A DNA stretch of 33,323 bases from Sphingomonadales bacterium (GTDB lineage: Bacteria; Pseudomonadota; Alphaproteobacteria; Sphingomonadales; Sphingomonadaceae): assembly GCA_006226685.1 (NCBI GenBank), contig SBGG01000057.1, positions 1 through 33,323 of the forward strand. The letters run 5' to 3'. Position numbers and translations under genes: made by a program. A model generated the notes under the pieces. The model was not told where the DNA came from and searched no databases. It saw only the letters and a program-made list of their open reading frames with translations. Below are positions 15,523 to 23,104 of this stretch, in pieces (position 1 is the first letter of the stretch; each line of letters starts with the position of its first letter).

Positions 15523-17285
15523 CCGCCCATTTTCTCGATCAGCTGGCGACTGATGTGGAGGCCGAGGCCGGTACCCTCCTTACGCCGGGCGGTCGAGGAA
15601 TCGGCCTGAGCGAACTTGCCGAATATGCGGTCGCGAAATTCCTCGGCTATGCCTTCGCCATGGTCGGTCACGCTGATACGGACATGGCCGCCGATCCGTT
15701 CCATAGCGATATCGATCGAGGATGCGGTGCCGCTGAACTTGGCGGCGTTGGAGATGAGGTTGGCCATCACCTGGCCGAACCGGGTTTCGTCGACAGACAG
15801 CCAGCAGCCCTGGGGCAGGTCGCCGCAGCGTATCGCGATGCCAAATTTCCTCGCATAGGCGGCATTGGTCCGCACTGCCCGTTCGACCAGATTGGCCGCA
15901 TCATGCAGTTCCATGTCGAACCACATCTTGCCCGAGGCGATCTTGTCGATGTCCAATATGTCGTTGATGATCGCGATCAGCCGTTCGCAATTTTCTCCGG
16001 CAATCTCGATCAGTTCGCGCCCGGCCGGGGTCAGTTCTGCGGCAAAGGGCTGCGCCATGAGGCCCAGTGACCCCCGGATTGACGTGAGCGGCGTGCGCAG
16101 TTCATGGCTGACGGTGGAAATGAATTCGCTCTTCATCCGGTCGATCTTGCGAGCTTCGGTGACGTCCAGCATCTGAACCACCAGATGGTTGGGGCTGCCG
16201 TCGGAATGGCGGATCACCGACATGGATTGCATGACGGTGATGACCGGGCCACGAAAATGGATGAAGCGTTTTTCGAACTGGCACATGCCCTGTTCGTCAT
16301 TCCATATGTCCGCGAGTAGTTCCTCCTCCCGCAACCGATCGTCGGGATGGGTGATCGAGGCGATGTCATTGGCGAGCAGGTCAATTTCGCGATAACCCAG
16401 AAGCTGGCACAGCGCCTTGTTCACCTTGAGCCAGCGGCCTTCGGGCGAGACGAGCGCCATGCCGTTGAACGCATTTTCGATCGCCAGCCGGAAAGTCCGC
16501 TCACTGGTGGCGAGCGCATCCTGCTGCGTTTTCAGCACCGTGATGTCGTGCATCACGCCGACCAGCAGGGTGCGGTCCTCATGATCGTGAAACAGGCCTT
16601 TCTTGGTGATGAGATGATGCTTTTTCCCTTCCAGGTCGATGCATTCCTCCTCGCAGACATGGACCTGCCCGGATGCGAAGACATTCTGTTCCGAAGCGCG
16701 CACCGGATCGGCCTGCGCCGCCGGGAACAGATCATGGTCCGTCTTGCCGATGAAGGTGGCGGGAAGCCCTTTCATCAACGCCCAGAAGGCGCTGTTGCCG
16801 TCGATCCAGCGATGTTGTTCGTCCTTCATGAAGATCGGGTCGGGGATATGCTCCAGCATCTGGCGCAGATAGCGTCGCGACAGGTCGGCCTTGCGCGCGG
16901 TTGCGGCATTGTCGACCGCGAGCATGATGGCCGGGTCCAGCCGCTCCCTGAGATCCGGCGACTTGACGAGATAATCGCTCGCCTTTTCCTTGATCGCACG
17001 GACCGCGATATCGATGTCGCCCTGCCCCGTCAGCATGATGATCGCGAGATGGGGATGATCCGCGCGGATCAGGCGCAGCAGGTCCAGTCCGTTGCGTCCG
17101 GGTAGCGAATAATCGAGCAATATGCAGTCGAAACGCTCTGTGCGCAGCAGGGCGAGCGCACTTTCGCCGTCCTCTGCTTCGGCTACGCGATAGCTGCCGT
17201 CTTTGGTGGCGTTCAATATGCGGCGATAATATTCGCGATCATCCGCATTGTCGTCGATGATCAGGATGGCGCAGGGATCGGTCAT
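15414..17285 (-). CDS. Hybrid response-regulator/histidine kinase (REC-PAS-PAS-HisKA-HATPase)
   Basis: The 623-residue cytoplasmic protein has no membrane segment. A receiver domain fills residues ~5-125 (acidic pair at 11-12, phospho-acceptor Asp58 in LLDYSLPG, Lys108). Two PAS domains follow at ~135-255 and ~262-380. The kinase core has His394 in STVSHELRTPLTS, the N box at ~508-518 (Asn513), the G1 box DHGEGI (541-546) and the G2 box GTGLGL (571-576). With the receiver at the N-terminus it probably receives phosphate from another kinase, such as the one two genes upstream, and adjusts its own activity. It starts 11 bp after the single-domain regulator stop, as last gene of the leftward operon. 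It has no DNA-binding domain. Confidence 0.9.
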   Translation of the reverse strand: MTDPCAILIIDDNADDREYYRRILNATKDGSYRVAEAEDGESALALLRTERFDCILLDYSLPGRNGLDLLRLIRADHPHLAIIMLTGQGDIDIAVRAIKEKASDYLVKSPDLRERLDPAIMLAVDNAATARKADLSRRYLRQMLEHIPDPIFMKDEQHRWIDGNSAFWALMKGLPATFIGKTDHDLFPAAQADPVRASEQNVFASGQVHVCEEECIDLEGKKHHLITKKGLFHDHEDRTLLVGVMHDITVLKTQQDALATSERTFRLAIENAFNGMALVSPEGRWLKVNKALCQLLGYREIDLLANDIASITHPDDRLREEELLADIWNDEQGMCQFEKRFIHFRGPVITVMQSMSVIRHSDGSPNHLVVQMLDVTEARKIDRMKSEFISTVSHELRTPLTSIRGSLGLMAQPFAAELTPAGRELIEIAGENCERLIAIINDILDIDKIASGKMWFDMELHDAANLVERAVRTNAAYARKFGIAIRCGDLPQGCWLSVDETRFGQVMANLISNAAKFSGTASSIDIAMERIGGHVRISVTDHGEGIAEEFRDRIFGKFAQADSSTARRKEGTGLGLHISRQLIEKMGGQIGFESEVGIGTTFWIDFPQAEPAVLPEPLSTSRA

Positions 17286-17296
17286 GGCGCGTGACC

Positions 17297-17743
17297 TCAG
17301 GCCGTCTGGCGCGGCAATATGGCGATGCCGAACCAGTAATCCTTCATCGTACGGATCGCCTGGGCAAGGCCGGTGAAGCTGACCGGTTTCTGAATATAGG
17401 TGCTGGCCCCCATGTCATAGCAGCGCTGTATGTCGCGCTCGTCCGAAGAGGTGGTCAGCACCACCACCGGGATACTGCGCAGCCGGGCATCCTCCTTGAT
17501 CGCCTGCAACACGCCGCGCCCGTCGATGCCGGGGATGTTGAGGTCCAGCAATACCAGCCCGGGCAGGTCGTCCGACTCCTTGCCGGTCTGCTCCCGGCCA
17601 TGCCCCAGAAAGAGCAATGCCTCGGTTCCGTTTTTTTCCCAATGAACGGGGTTTAGAAAATGATTTTCGCGCAGGGATCGCAGCGTTGCTTCATAATCGT
17701 CGGGATTGTCCTCGACGAGCAGGATGGAAGGCATGTCAGGCAT
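17297..17743 (-). CDS. Single-domain response regulator (Rcp1-like)
   Basis: This 148-residue stand-alone receiver has the acidic pocket EDNPDD (11-16), phospho-acceptor Asp67 in LLDLNIPG, Thr/Ser in VVVLTTSSDERD and Lys119 in YIQKPVSF. The spacing and the long loop before the acceptor (LGHGREQTGKESDDLPG) resemble Rcp1-type regulators that partner phytochrome-like kinases. There is no output domain, so it must act by protein contact or as a phosphate shuttle. It starts 3 bp after the PAS-kinase stop and precedes the hybrid kinase by 11 bp, which fits a relay from kinase to shuttle to hybrid. Confidence 0.9.
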   Translation of the reverse strand: MPDMPSILLVEDNPDDYEATLRSLRENHFLNPVHWEKNGTEALLFLGHGREQTGKESDDLPGLVLLDLNIPGIDGRGVLQAIKEDARLRSIPVVVLTTSSDERDIQRCYDMGASTYIQKPVSFTGLAQAIRTMKDYWFGIAILPRQTA

Positions 17744-17746
17744 CGT

Positions 17747-18934
17747 TCACTCCGATGATTGCAGGATGAAATGGAAGGTGGTGCCCGATCCCGGCTCTGA
17801 TTCCAGCCAGATCGTACCGCCATGGCGTTCGATGATCCTGCGCACGAAGGTAAGGCCGACGCCACTGCCGCGCACGGCGTCATCCTCATTGTTGAGGCGG
17901 CGGAAGATGCGAAATATTTCCTCATGAAAACGAGGCTCTATGCCGATGCCGTTGTCACGCACATGGAAGACGGGCGGACCGTCCCTGTCCCGGGACCAGC
18001 CGATCTCGATCCTCTTGTCCGCCTTGTCATTATATTTGATCGCATTGCCGATCAGGTTACGGAACAGTTCGGTGATGCGGGGCCGGTCGCAGACGATCAC
18101 CGGCAGGGGGGCGGGCACATCGATCCGCACCGTGCCGGTATGCGGGGTGGCTTCGATCATCTCCGCGATTTCGGCGATCACGGTGTTGAGATCGGTCTCC
18201 CGCACCGCCATCGCCTGTCGCCCGAGGCGGGAATAATAGAGCAGGTCGTTGACCAGCCGCTCCATCCGGTCGGACAGGAAGCTGATGCGATCGAGCCGCC
18301 TGATGCCGTTTTCGTCAAGCCGGTCGCCGAAATCCTCTTTCAGGAAGATCGCATTATTGCACAAACCACGCAGCGGTTCTTTCAGGTCGTGCGAGGCGAT
18401 ATAGGCGAACTCGTCCAGTTCCTGATTGCTCTTTTGCAGCATCGCCACAAATTGGGCGATGCGGCGTTCTTGCTGCCTGCGCTCGCTGATGTCGCGGACG
18501 GTGCCGACGAACATGCGCTCGTCGCCATGGCGCATTTCGCTGACGCCCAGTTCCATCGGGAAGATGCTGCCGTCCTTGCGACGGCCACTGATCTCGCGGC
18601 CGATGCCGATGATCTTCTTCTTTCCGGTCGCCTCATAACGGGCGATATAGCCGTCATGGGCGGATCGGTCGGGTTCGGGCATCAGCATTTTGACATTGCG
18701 CCCGGTTACCTCCTCGACGGCATAACCGAATATCCGGGTGGCGGCGGGGTTGAAGCATTGGATGATGCCCTGCCCGTCAATCAGCACCAGACCGTCGAGC
18801 ACTGTCTCGAACAGGGCCATGTCCAGATCGTTGAGGGCCGGCACGGGCGCGCCCTGAGCGGAGGATGGCGGTTTGGGGCCATATGCCTCCTCCGGCTGCC
18901 ATGCGTGACCGGACGAGGTTTCCATGTCATTCAT
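17747..18934 (-). CDS. PAS-domain histidine kinase with FixL-like heme-pocket residues
   Basis: The 395-residue soluble kinase has one PAS domain (~38-150), a coiled-coil linker (~150-175), a phytochrome-type HisKA with His182 in IASHDLKEPLRGL, and an HATPase domain (N box FRNLIGNAIKYND, G1 DNGIGI, G2 GSGVGL). Its PAS aligns without gaps to FixL through HDGYIARY...IIGIGR...RRKDGS.FPMEL. His93 falls on the FixL heme ligand (His200 in Bradyrhizobium), Arg113 on Arg220, Ile108 on Ile215 and Leu129 on Leu236. Heme binding is therefore possible but is an inference, since some related PAS domains keep these residues without a proven cofactor. The start at 18934 has AAGGA 8 nt upstream. It is the first gene of the leftward signalling operon. 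Confidence 0.9.
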   Translation of the reverse strand: MNDMETSSGHAWQPEEAYGPKPPSSAQGAPVPALNDLDMALFETVLDGLVLIDGQGIIQCFNPAATRIFGYAVEEVTGRNVKMLMPEPDRSAHDGYIARYEATGKKKIIGIGREISGRRKDGSIFPMELGVSEMRHGDERMFVGTVRDISERRQQERRIAQFVAMLQKSNQELDEFAYIASHDLKEPLRGLCNNAIFLKEDFGDRLDENGIRRLDRISFLSDRMERLVNDLLYYSRLGRQAMAVRETDLNTVIAEIAEMIEATPHTGTVRIDVPAPLPVIVCDRPRITELFRNLIGNAIKYNDKADKRIEIGWSRDRDGPPVFHVRDNGIGIEPRFHEEIFRIFRRLNNEDDAVRGSGVGLTFVRRIIERHGGTIWLESEPGSGTTFHFILQSSE

Positions 18935-19289
18935 CCTGTTGTTCCTTGCCGGGGAGGGTCGAACCGGAAGCGCCCGGCCAGACCATTTCCTGTCTTTCCC
19001 TCATTATAGAAATTTTTCCGGTCGAACGGCGCGACCGGGTTCATGGTTAACGAAGAGGGCGGAGAAAGGCGGGCGTCTTCATCATTTCGCATGGCGCGAC
19101 GGGCAGCGGATGAGGCGTTGGGCGGGGCATCAGGGTAAAGCCGGTCTTTACCTTTGTGACCGGCCTCATTCCGCGCTGTTGATCCCGTCTTCTCTTGCCC
19201 ACGGAACGGAGGAACGTGGGGAGACGGTGCATTTTGGCGCGGTCGTCTTTCTTCCTATTCTTCTACCAGAGCCAGTTGAGGAACGAAAT
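18935..19289. promoter_or_regulatory. 355-bp divergent control region of the signalling island, with four inverted repeats
   Basis: No convincing gene lies here. I see four perfect inverted repeats: CCGGTCG/CGACCGG with a 7-bp spacer (19018-19038), GGTAAAG/CTTTACC with a 5-bp spacer (19134-19152), GCCGGTC/GACCGGC with an 11-bp spacer (19140-19164), and CCCACG/CGTGGG (19198-19203, 19215-19220) whose loop carries GGAGG. The second and third share bases and cannot form together. The first lies just upstream of a minus-strand TATAAT and would be well placed as an operator for the kinase operon. GAGGA 8 nt before the ATG at 19290 serves the rightward gene. Confidence 0.5.
19003..19008 (-). promoter_or_regulatory. 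Consensus -10 hexamer for the PAS-kinase operon
   Basis: On the minus strand TATAAT occurs about 69 bp before the kinase ATG, next to the 19018-19038 inverted repeat. No good -35 hexamer is seen at 16-18 bp, so the promoter may need an activator bound at the repeat. Confidence 0.4.
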
Positions 19290-19688
19290 ATGAGCAAGAA
19301 ATTGCGCCGGATTACCTGCATTGACGACGATGACGATATATTGCGCGTGGCTCAGCTCTGCCTCGAACATATGGGCGGCTATGATGTCACCTGCTTCGAC
19401 AGTCCGCGGGAAGCGCTGGAACGGGTCGTGTGCGAAAGGCCGGATTTCATCCTGCTCGATGTGATGATGCCCGAAATGGATGGGTTGCGCACGCTTGATT
19501 GCCTGCGCGCGCAGGTGAAGCTGTACGAGGTGCCGATCGCCTTCATGTCGGCGCGGGTGCGGCCCGAGGAAATCGCGGATTATCAGGCGCGCGGGGCCAA
19601 TGGTGTCATTGCAAAGCCGTTCGATCCGGCCCGGCTGTCCGAGCAGGTCAGCACTATCTGGTCCGACTTTCATATCGACCGGGCATGA
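19290..19688 (+). CDS. Single-domain response regulator
   Basis: The 132-residue receiver begins MSKKLRRITCIDDDDDILRV, with the acidic pocket at residues ~12-15. It has the phospho-acceptor in FILLDVMMPEMDG, Ser in FMSARVR and the conserved lysine in GVIAKPFDPARL. There is no output domain. I chose the ATG at 19290 because GAGGA lies 8 nt upstream and the fold starts here. The frame stays open far upstream, and a GTG at 19227 would add a 21-residue hydrophobic lead that I regard as chance. It is followed 14 bp later by the Hpt-REC-REC gene and is divergent from the kinase operon. Confidence 0.9.
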   Translation: MSKKLRRITCIDDDDDILRVAQLCLEHMGGYDVTCFDSPREALERVVCERPDFILLDVMMPEMDGLRTLDCLRAQVKLYEVPIAFMSARVRPEEIADYQARGANGVIAKPFDPARLSEQVSTIWSDFHIDRA

Positions 19689-19702
19689 CAGGGGAGGTGA
19701 AT

Positions 19703-20896
19703 ATGGCAGGAAAAGCGGACATGGCAGAGGGAACAGGCGTGATGGAAAATGGCCTCAACGCCGCGATGGAAAGCGTGCGTCGGAAATATATCGAGAAGCT
19801 CGCAGTCCAGCATGGCGACATAGTGCGTTTATCGCCTGCGGATGGGGAGGATGAGATGGCGGAAACGACCGCGAAGAGCCTTCGCGGCGTTGCCCATAAA
19901 CTGGCCGGAACCGGCAAGATATATGGTTTCCCGGAGATTAGTGAGGCGGGCTATTCGCTTGAATGTGCGTTGCGGGAAGGGACGGCGGCCCCGGTCGATA
20001 TAGGTCGCAGGGTGCGCTATCTGCTGAATGTGATGGAACGCGCGATCAAGACGGAGCCAGCCGAAAACGGGAAGGAAATCTCCGGCGCGGACATGGCGCC
20101 GCAGCCGGTCATGGCTCCGGCTTCCGCTCCGGTTGTGCTGGAACACGACCTCGGCAAGCCCGGCCTGCTGGTGATCGACGATGACGAGGGTATCACCGAT
20201 CTTGTCCATTCGCTGTTCGATCCGGTTGCCAATATCACCATTTGCGGGGATGTGGCGAGCGGCTTGCTGGCTGCCTATGAAACGCGGCCGCACCTGATCC
20301 TGCTGGATGATGAAATGCCGGGCGAACGGTCGGGCATGGACCTGTTGCAGCAGTTGCGCGACATGCCGATCACCGCCAATGTGCCGATCATCATGATGTC
20401 GGCCAATGACTCGCTGACCTCGATCATGCAGGCGCTGGTCAGTGGCGCGACCGATTATATGATCAAACCGTTCGATCCGGCGACGCTGGTCAGCAAGGCC
20501 ACGGGCCTGCTGAAAACCTATCGTACGCGCATATTGGTGGTCGATGACGATGAAACGGTGCGCGACCTGCTGGAGCATAAGCTCACCGCCGCCGGGTGCC
20601 GGGTCGATGCGGTCGGCGAATGTCAGGAGGCATGGGATCTTCTGGAAAAGGAGAGCTATTCGCTGGTCCTGCTCGACCGGATGATGCCTGACCTCGATGG
20701 CACGATCCTGTTGCGGATGATGCATGGTGACGATGCCATTGCGCGCATACCGGTAATTTTCCTGACGGCACGGCGCAGCGCCGCCGATGTGGTCGATGGC
20801 CTGCTGACCGGCGCCACCGATTATATTACCAAGCCGTTCGACCCTGATGAGGTGGTGAAACGCTGCATGACGCTCATCAAGGCGAAGAAGCACTGA
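19703..20896 (+). CDS. Hpt-REC-REC phosphorelay protein
   Basis: The 397-residue protein carries a histidine phosphotransfer domain at about residues 15-115, with His65 in LRGVAHKLAGTGKIYG. An Ala/Pro linker follows. The first receiver spans ~153-272 (acidic pocket IDDDE, Asp202 in LILLDDEMPG, Lys255 in MIKPFDP) and the second ~276-395 (VVDDDE, Asp325 in LVLLDRMMPD, Lys377 in ITKPFDP). Such proteins collect and redistribute phosphate in a multistep relay. GGAGG lies 7 nt before the ATG at 19703; the longer frame from 19499 lies inside the previous gene. All acceptor residues look intact. No DNA-binding, cyclase or other output domain follows. Confidence 0.9.
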   Translation: MAGKADMAEGTGVMENGLNAAMESVRRKYIEKLAVQHGDIVRLSPADGEDEMAETTAKSLRGVAHKLAGTGKIYGFPEISEAGYSLECALREGTAAPVDIGRRVRYLLNVMERAIKTEPAENGKEISGADMAPQPVMAPASAPVVLEHDLGKPGLLVIDDDEGITDLVHSLFDPVANITICGDVASGLLAAYETRPHLILLDDEMPGERSGMDLLQQLRDMPITANVPIIMMSANDSLTSIMQALVSGATDYMIKPFDPATLVSKATGLLKTYRTRILVVDDDETVRDLLEHKLTAAGCRVDAVGECQEAWDLLEKESYSLVLLDRMMPDLDGTILLRMMHGDDAIARIPVIFLTARRSAADVVDGLLTGATDYITKPFDPDEVVKRCMTLIKAKKH

Positions 20897-20977
20897 AGCA
20901 CGCCGGAACGGGCGGAAGGCAGGTGCGCATAACCGGGACGTTTGCCCGAAGGATGAGGAGCCCGGCGTCAGCGGGAC

Positions 20978-21013
20978 GGGAATGATCCGGCGCATCGGTG
21001 CCGGATCATTCCC
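20978..21013 (+). terminator. Strong hairpin, probable terminator of the rightward signalling pair
   Basis: A perfect 14-bp stem (GGGAATGATCCGGC with GCCGGATCATTCCC) encloses an 8-nt loop, 81 bp after the Hpt-REC-REC stop and 59 bp before ubiA. The downstream tract is only ATTGTCT, so U-richness is poor. The stem alone is strong enough to mark the transcript end. Confidence 0.7.
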
Positions 21014-21072
21014 ATTGTCTCCGATGCGAAACGGGTTTCCTCGCAGGACTGAAATATTCTAGGGAAAGAGGC

Positions 21073-21987
21073 ATGACCAAGGCTCCTTCCCAGATCGTTC
21101 CCGATAGTCAGGCGCACGGATTAATGGCCCGCTTGCCGGGGCCTGCCCGTGACCTTGCCTCGATGGCGCGGTTCGACCGGCCGATCGGCTGGCAACTGCT
21201 GTTTTGGCCGGGGGCATGGGCGATTGCGTTGTCCGGCAATGGCCTTGCCCATTGGCCGATGCTTCTCTGGTTCCTGATCGGCAGCATAGCGATGCGCGGC
21301 GCGGGCTGTGTCTGGAACGACATGGTCGACCGCGATCTTGACCGCAAGGTCGCGCGCACGGCCAGCCGCCCGCTGGCGAGCGGCGCGGTGTCGATGAAGC
21401 TGGCCGCTTTCTGGGTGCTGGCGCTGTGCCTCGTCGGCCTCGTCGTGCTGGTGCAGTTGCGCTGGCAGGCGCAGCTTGTCGCGCTGGCGAGCCTTGCGCT
21501 GGTTGCGGCCTATCCGTTCATGAAGCGGATCACCTGGTGGCCGCAGGTCTGGCTCGGCCTCGTGTTCAGCTGGGCCGCGTTGGTCGGCTGGGTTGAGATG
21601 ACCGGGGCGCTGAGCCTGCCGGGCGTGCTGCTTTATGCCGGGGCGATCTGCTGGGTGATCGGCTATGACAGCATCTATGCGGTGCAGGACCGGGAGGATG
21701 ATGCGCTGGTCGGCATCAAGTCGAGCGCGCGGGCCATGGGCGCCCATGTCCGTGCGGGTGTGACGGGATTTTATGTTGTGGCGCTGGCGCTATGGGCCGG
21801 GGCGATCTGGCTGGCGCGGCCCGCGCCGCTGGCGCTTGTGGCGTTGCTGCCGGTGGCGGCACATCTGCTGTGGCAGGTCGCGACGCTGAAGGAAGCGGAC
21901 GGCATGGACCCGCTCATCAAGTTCCGGTCGAACCGTTTTGCGGGGGTGCTGATGTTCGCCGCCTGCGTCGTGGTGGGGGCGAGCTGA
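21073..21987 (+). CDS. ubiA: 4-hydroxybenzoate polyprenyltransferase
   Basis: This 304-residue polytopic membrane enzyme of the UbiA family joins a polyprenyl diphosphate to 4-hydroxybenzoate in ubiquinone synthesis. The first Asp-rich motif is NDMVDRDLD (82-90), followed by RTASRPLASG. The second is YDSIYAVQDREDD (198-210), followed by GIKSSA. About eight membrane segments are visible. I chose the ATG at 21073, preceded by GGGAAAGAGG. The longer frame from 20998 would start inside the terminator hairpin. It stands apart from the signalling genes and probably has its own promoter in the 59 bp after the hairpin. Confidence 0.92.
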   Translation: MTKAPSQIVPDSQAHGLMARLPGPARDLASMARFDRPIGWQLLFWPGAWAIALSGNGLAHWPMLLWFLIGSIAMRGAGCVWNDMVDRDLDRKVARTASRPLASGAVSMKLAAFWVLALCLVGLVVLVQLRWQAQLVALASLALVAAYPFMKRITWWPQVWLGLVFSWAALVGWVEMTGALSLPGVLLYAGAICWVIGYDSIYAVQDREDDALVGIKSSARAMGAHVRAGVTGFYVVALALWAGAIWLARPAPLALVALLPVAAHLLWQVATLKEADGMDPLIKFRSNRFAGVLMFAACVVVGAS

Positions 21988-22069
21988 CTATCGGTGGCGG
22001 GCCGATGGTTCTGGTCATTCGTCGCCAACTCCGTATAACCATGCGCCATCGGCAAACCGGGAGGACCAA

Positions 22070-22819
22070 ATGGGCTGGCTGATTTTCCTGCTTTTCATTA
22101 TCGCTGTGTGGCTGTTCCTGTCATACAACAAGCTGCGCGCGCTCGCGGAAAATGTGAAGCGCAGGCAGGCCAATGTCGCCGCCTCGGTGAAGAAGCGTTA
22201 TGATATTGCGCAGCGTCTCGCCGACATCGCCGCCAGCTATGGCGATCATGAAAAGCTGACCCATTTCACGGTGATCGAAGGCGAAACCTCCATGGCGCAG
22301 GCCGCCACCGCCTCGGCCGATGCCTCCCGCGTGATTGGCAATGTGCAGATGCTGGCCAACCGCTTTCCGGAATTGAAGGCCAATGCTGCCTATCAGCAGT
22401 TGATGCATCAGCTCGACGAGATCGAAAATGTGATTCTCGAACGGCGCGAAGCCTATAATGAGGCGGCGCAGAGCTATAATTCGACGCGCGGCAGCCTGCC
22501 TCACCTCTTCTATGCGGATTCGATCGGCTTTTCCGAGGCACCCTATTTCTCGGTCGATGACGAGGGCGCGGAACAGCGTATGGCGTTCACCACCGATGAC
22601 GGCAGGCTGTTGCGCGATACGATGGGCCGCATGGCGAACAAGGCTGCGTCCGGCGCGCAACAGGCGGCCGAGCGCATCAAGGCCGCCGCGCAGGAGCATC
22701 GCAAGGACGGGGCGACGGAAATTGCCGAGGGGGACGGCGCGCTGGCTCCCGCCGCCATCCCCGCCTCGCCCGCACCGGGGGATATGTCGCCTGCCGGGGA
22801 AAGCGGCAAACAGGCCTGA
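22070..22819 (+). CDS. LemA family protein
   Basis: The 249-residue protein has one N-terminal membrane segment (LIFLLFIIAVWLFLSYNKL, residues 4-22). A LemA helical domain follows (ENVKRRQANVAASVKKRYD..., LANRFPELKANAAYQQLM..., RREAYNEAAQSYNS), then a charged and Ala/Pro-rich tail from about residue 200. LemA proteins are membrane-anchored helical bundles of unclear role, with the helical part predicted outside the cytoplasm. GGGAGG lies 6 nt before the ATG. The family is often next to a TPM-domain (YgcG) gene; none is present here, so it stands alone between ubiA and the convergent smc. Confidence 0.88.
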   Translation: MGWLIFLLFIIAVWLFLSYNKLRALAENVKRRQANVAASVKKRYDIAQRLADIAASYGDHEKLTHFTVIEGETSMAQAATASADASRVIGNVQMLANRFPELKANAAYQQLMHQLDEIENVILERREAYNEAAQSYNSTRGSLPHLFYADSIGFSEAPYFSVDDEGAEQRMAFTTDDGRLLRDTMGRMANKAASGAQQAAERIKAAAQEHRKDGATEIAEGDGALAPAAIPASPAPGDMSPAGESGKQA

Positions 22820-23104
22820 TCTGTCGGGCCCGCTATTGGCAATCCGGCCGGTTATCCGATCGTGCGGGAGGGAAGGGCGATCTTGCTCTTTCTCTCCCTC
22901 TTTCTCCGGGACCGATCGACATCGTCTGGTGGTTGCCTTTGGCCCCAGCCCTGACAGCTTGCAAATGACTTTTTGCGCACTTCCGGCGCTACCCTAACTT
23001 GAGCCGGTCCGGGTGGAACGAGACGTCTGGCTCGTTTCGAGGGGCGCGCAAGAGCCGCATTTCCGGCTTGCCGTCGTTTGGATGTCGACCCGTTCTGGTC
23101 CGAC
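22820..23104. other. Non-coding gap between convergent lemA-family gene and smc
   Basis: These 285 bp contain no supported gene. AACGAG/CTCGTT (23017-23022, 23031-23036) forms a 6-bp stem with an 8-nt loop followed by TCG, and its loop region includes the palindrome AGACGTCT. It could be a weak bidirectional terminator between the two converging genes. A GCAAA/TTTGC repeat lies around the TGACTT near 22970. I see nothing else. Confidence 0.4.

Noticed and set aside
17822..19009. 395-residue plus-strand frame opposite the PAS kinase
   Set aside because: Antisense to intact PAS, HisKA and HATPase motifs; no family resemblance.
18924..19289. Long N-terminal extension of the rightward response regulator
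   Set aside because: The frame is open but Arg/Gly-rich and unlike a domain; the receiver fold and the GAGGA site both point to the ATG at 19290.
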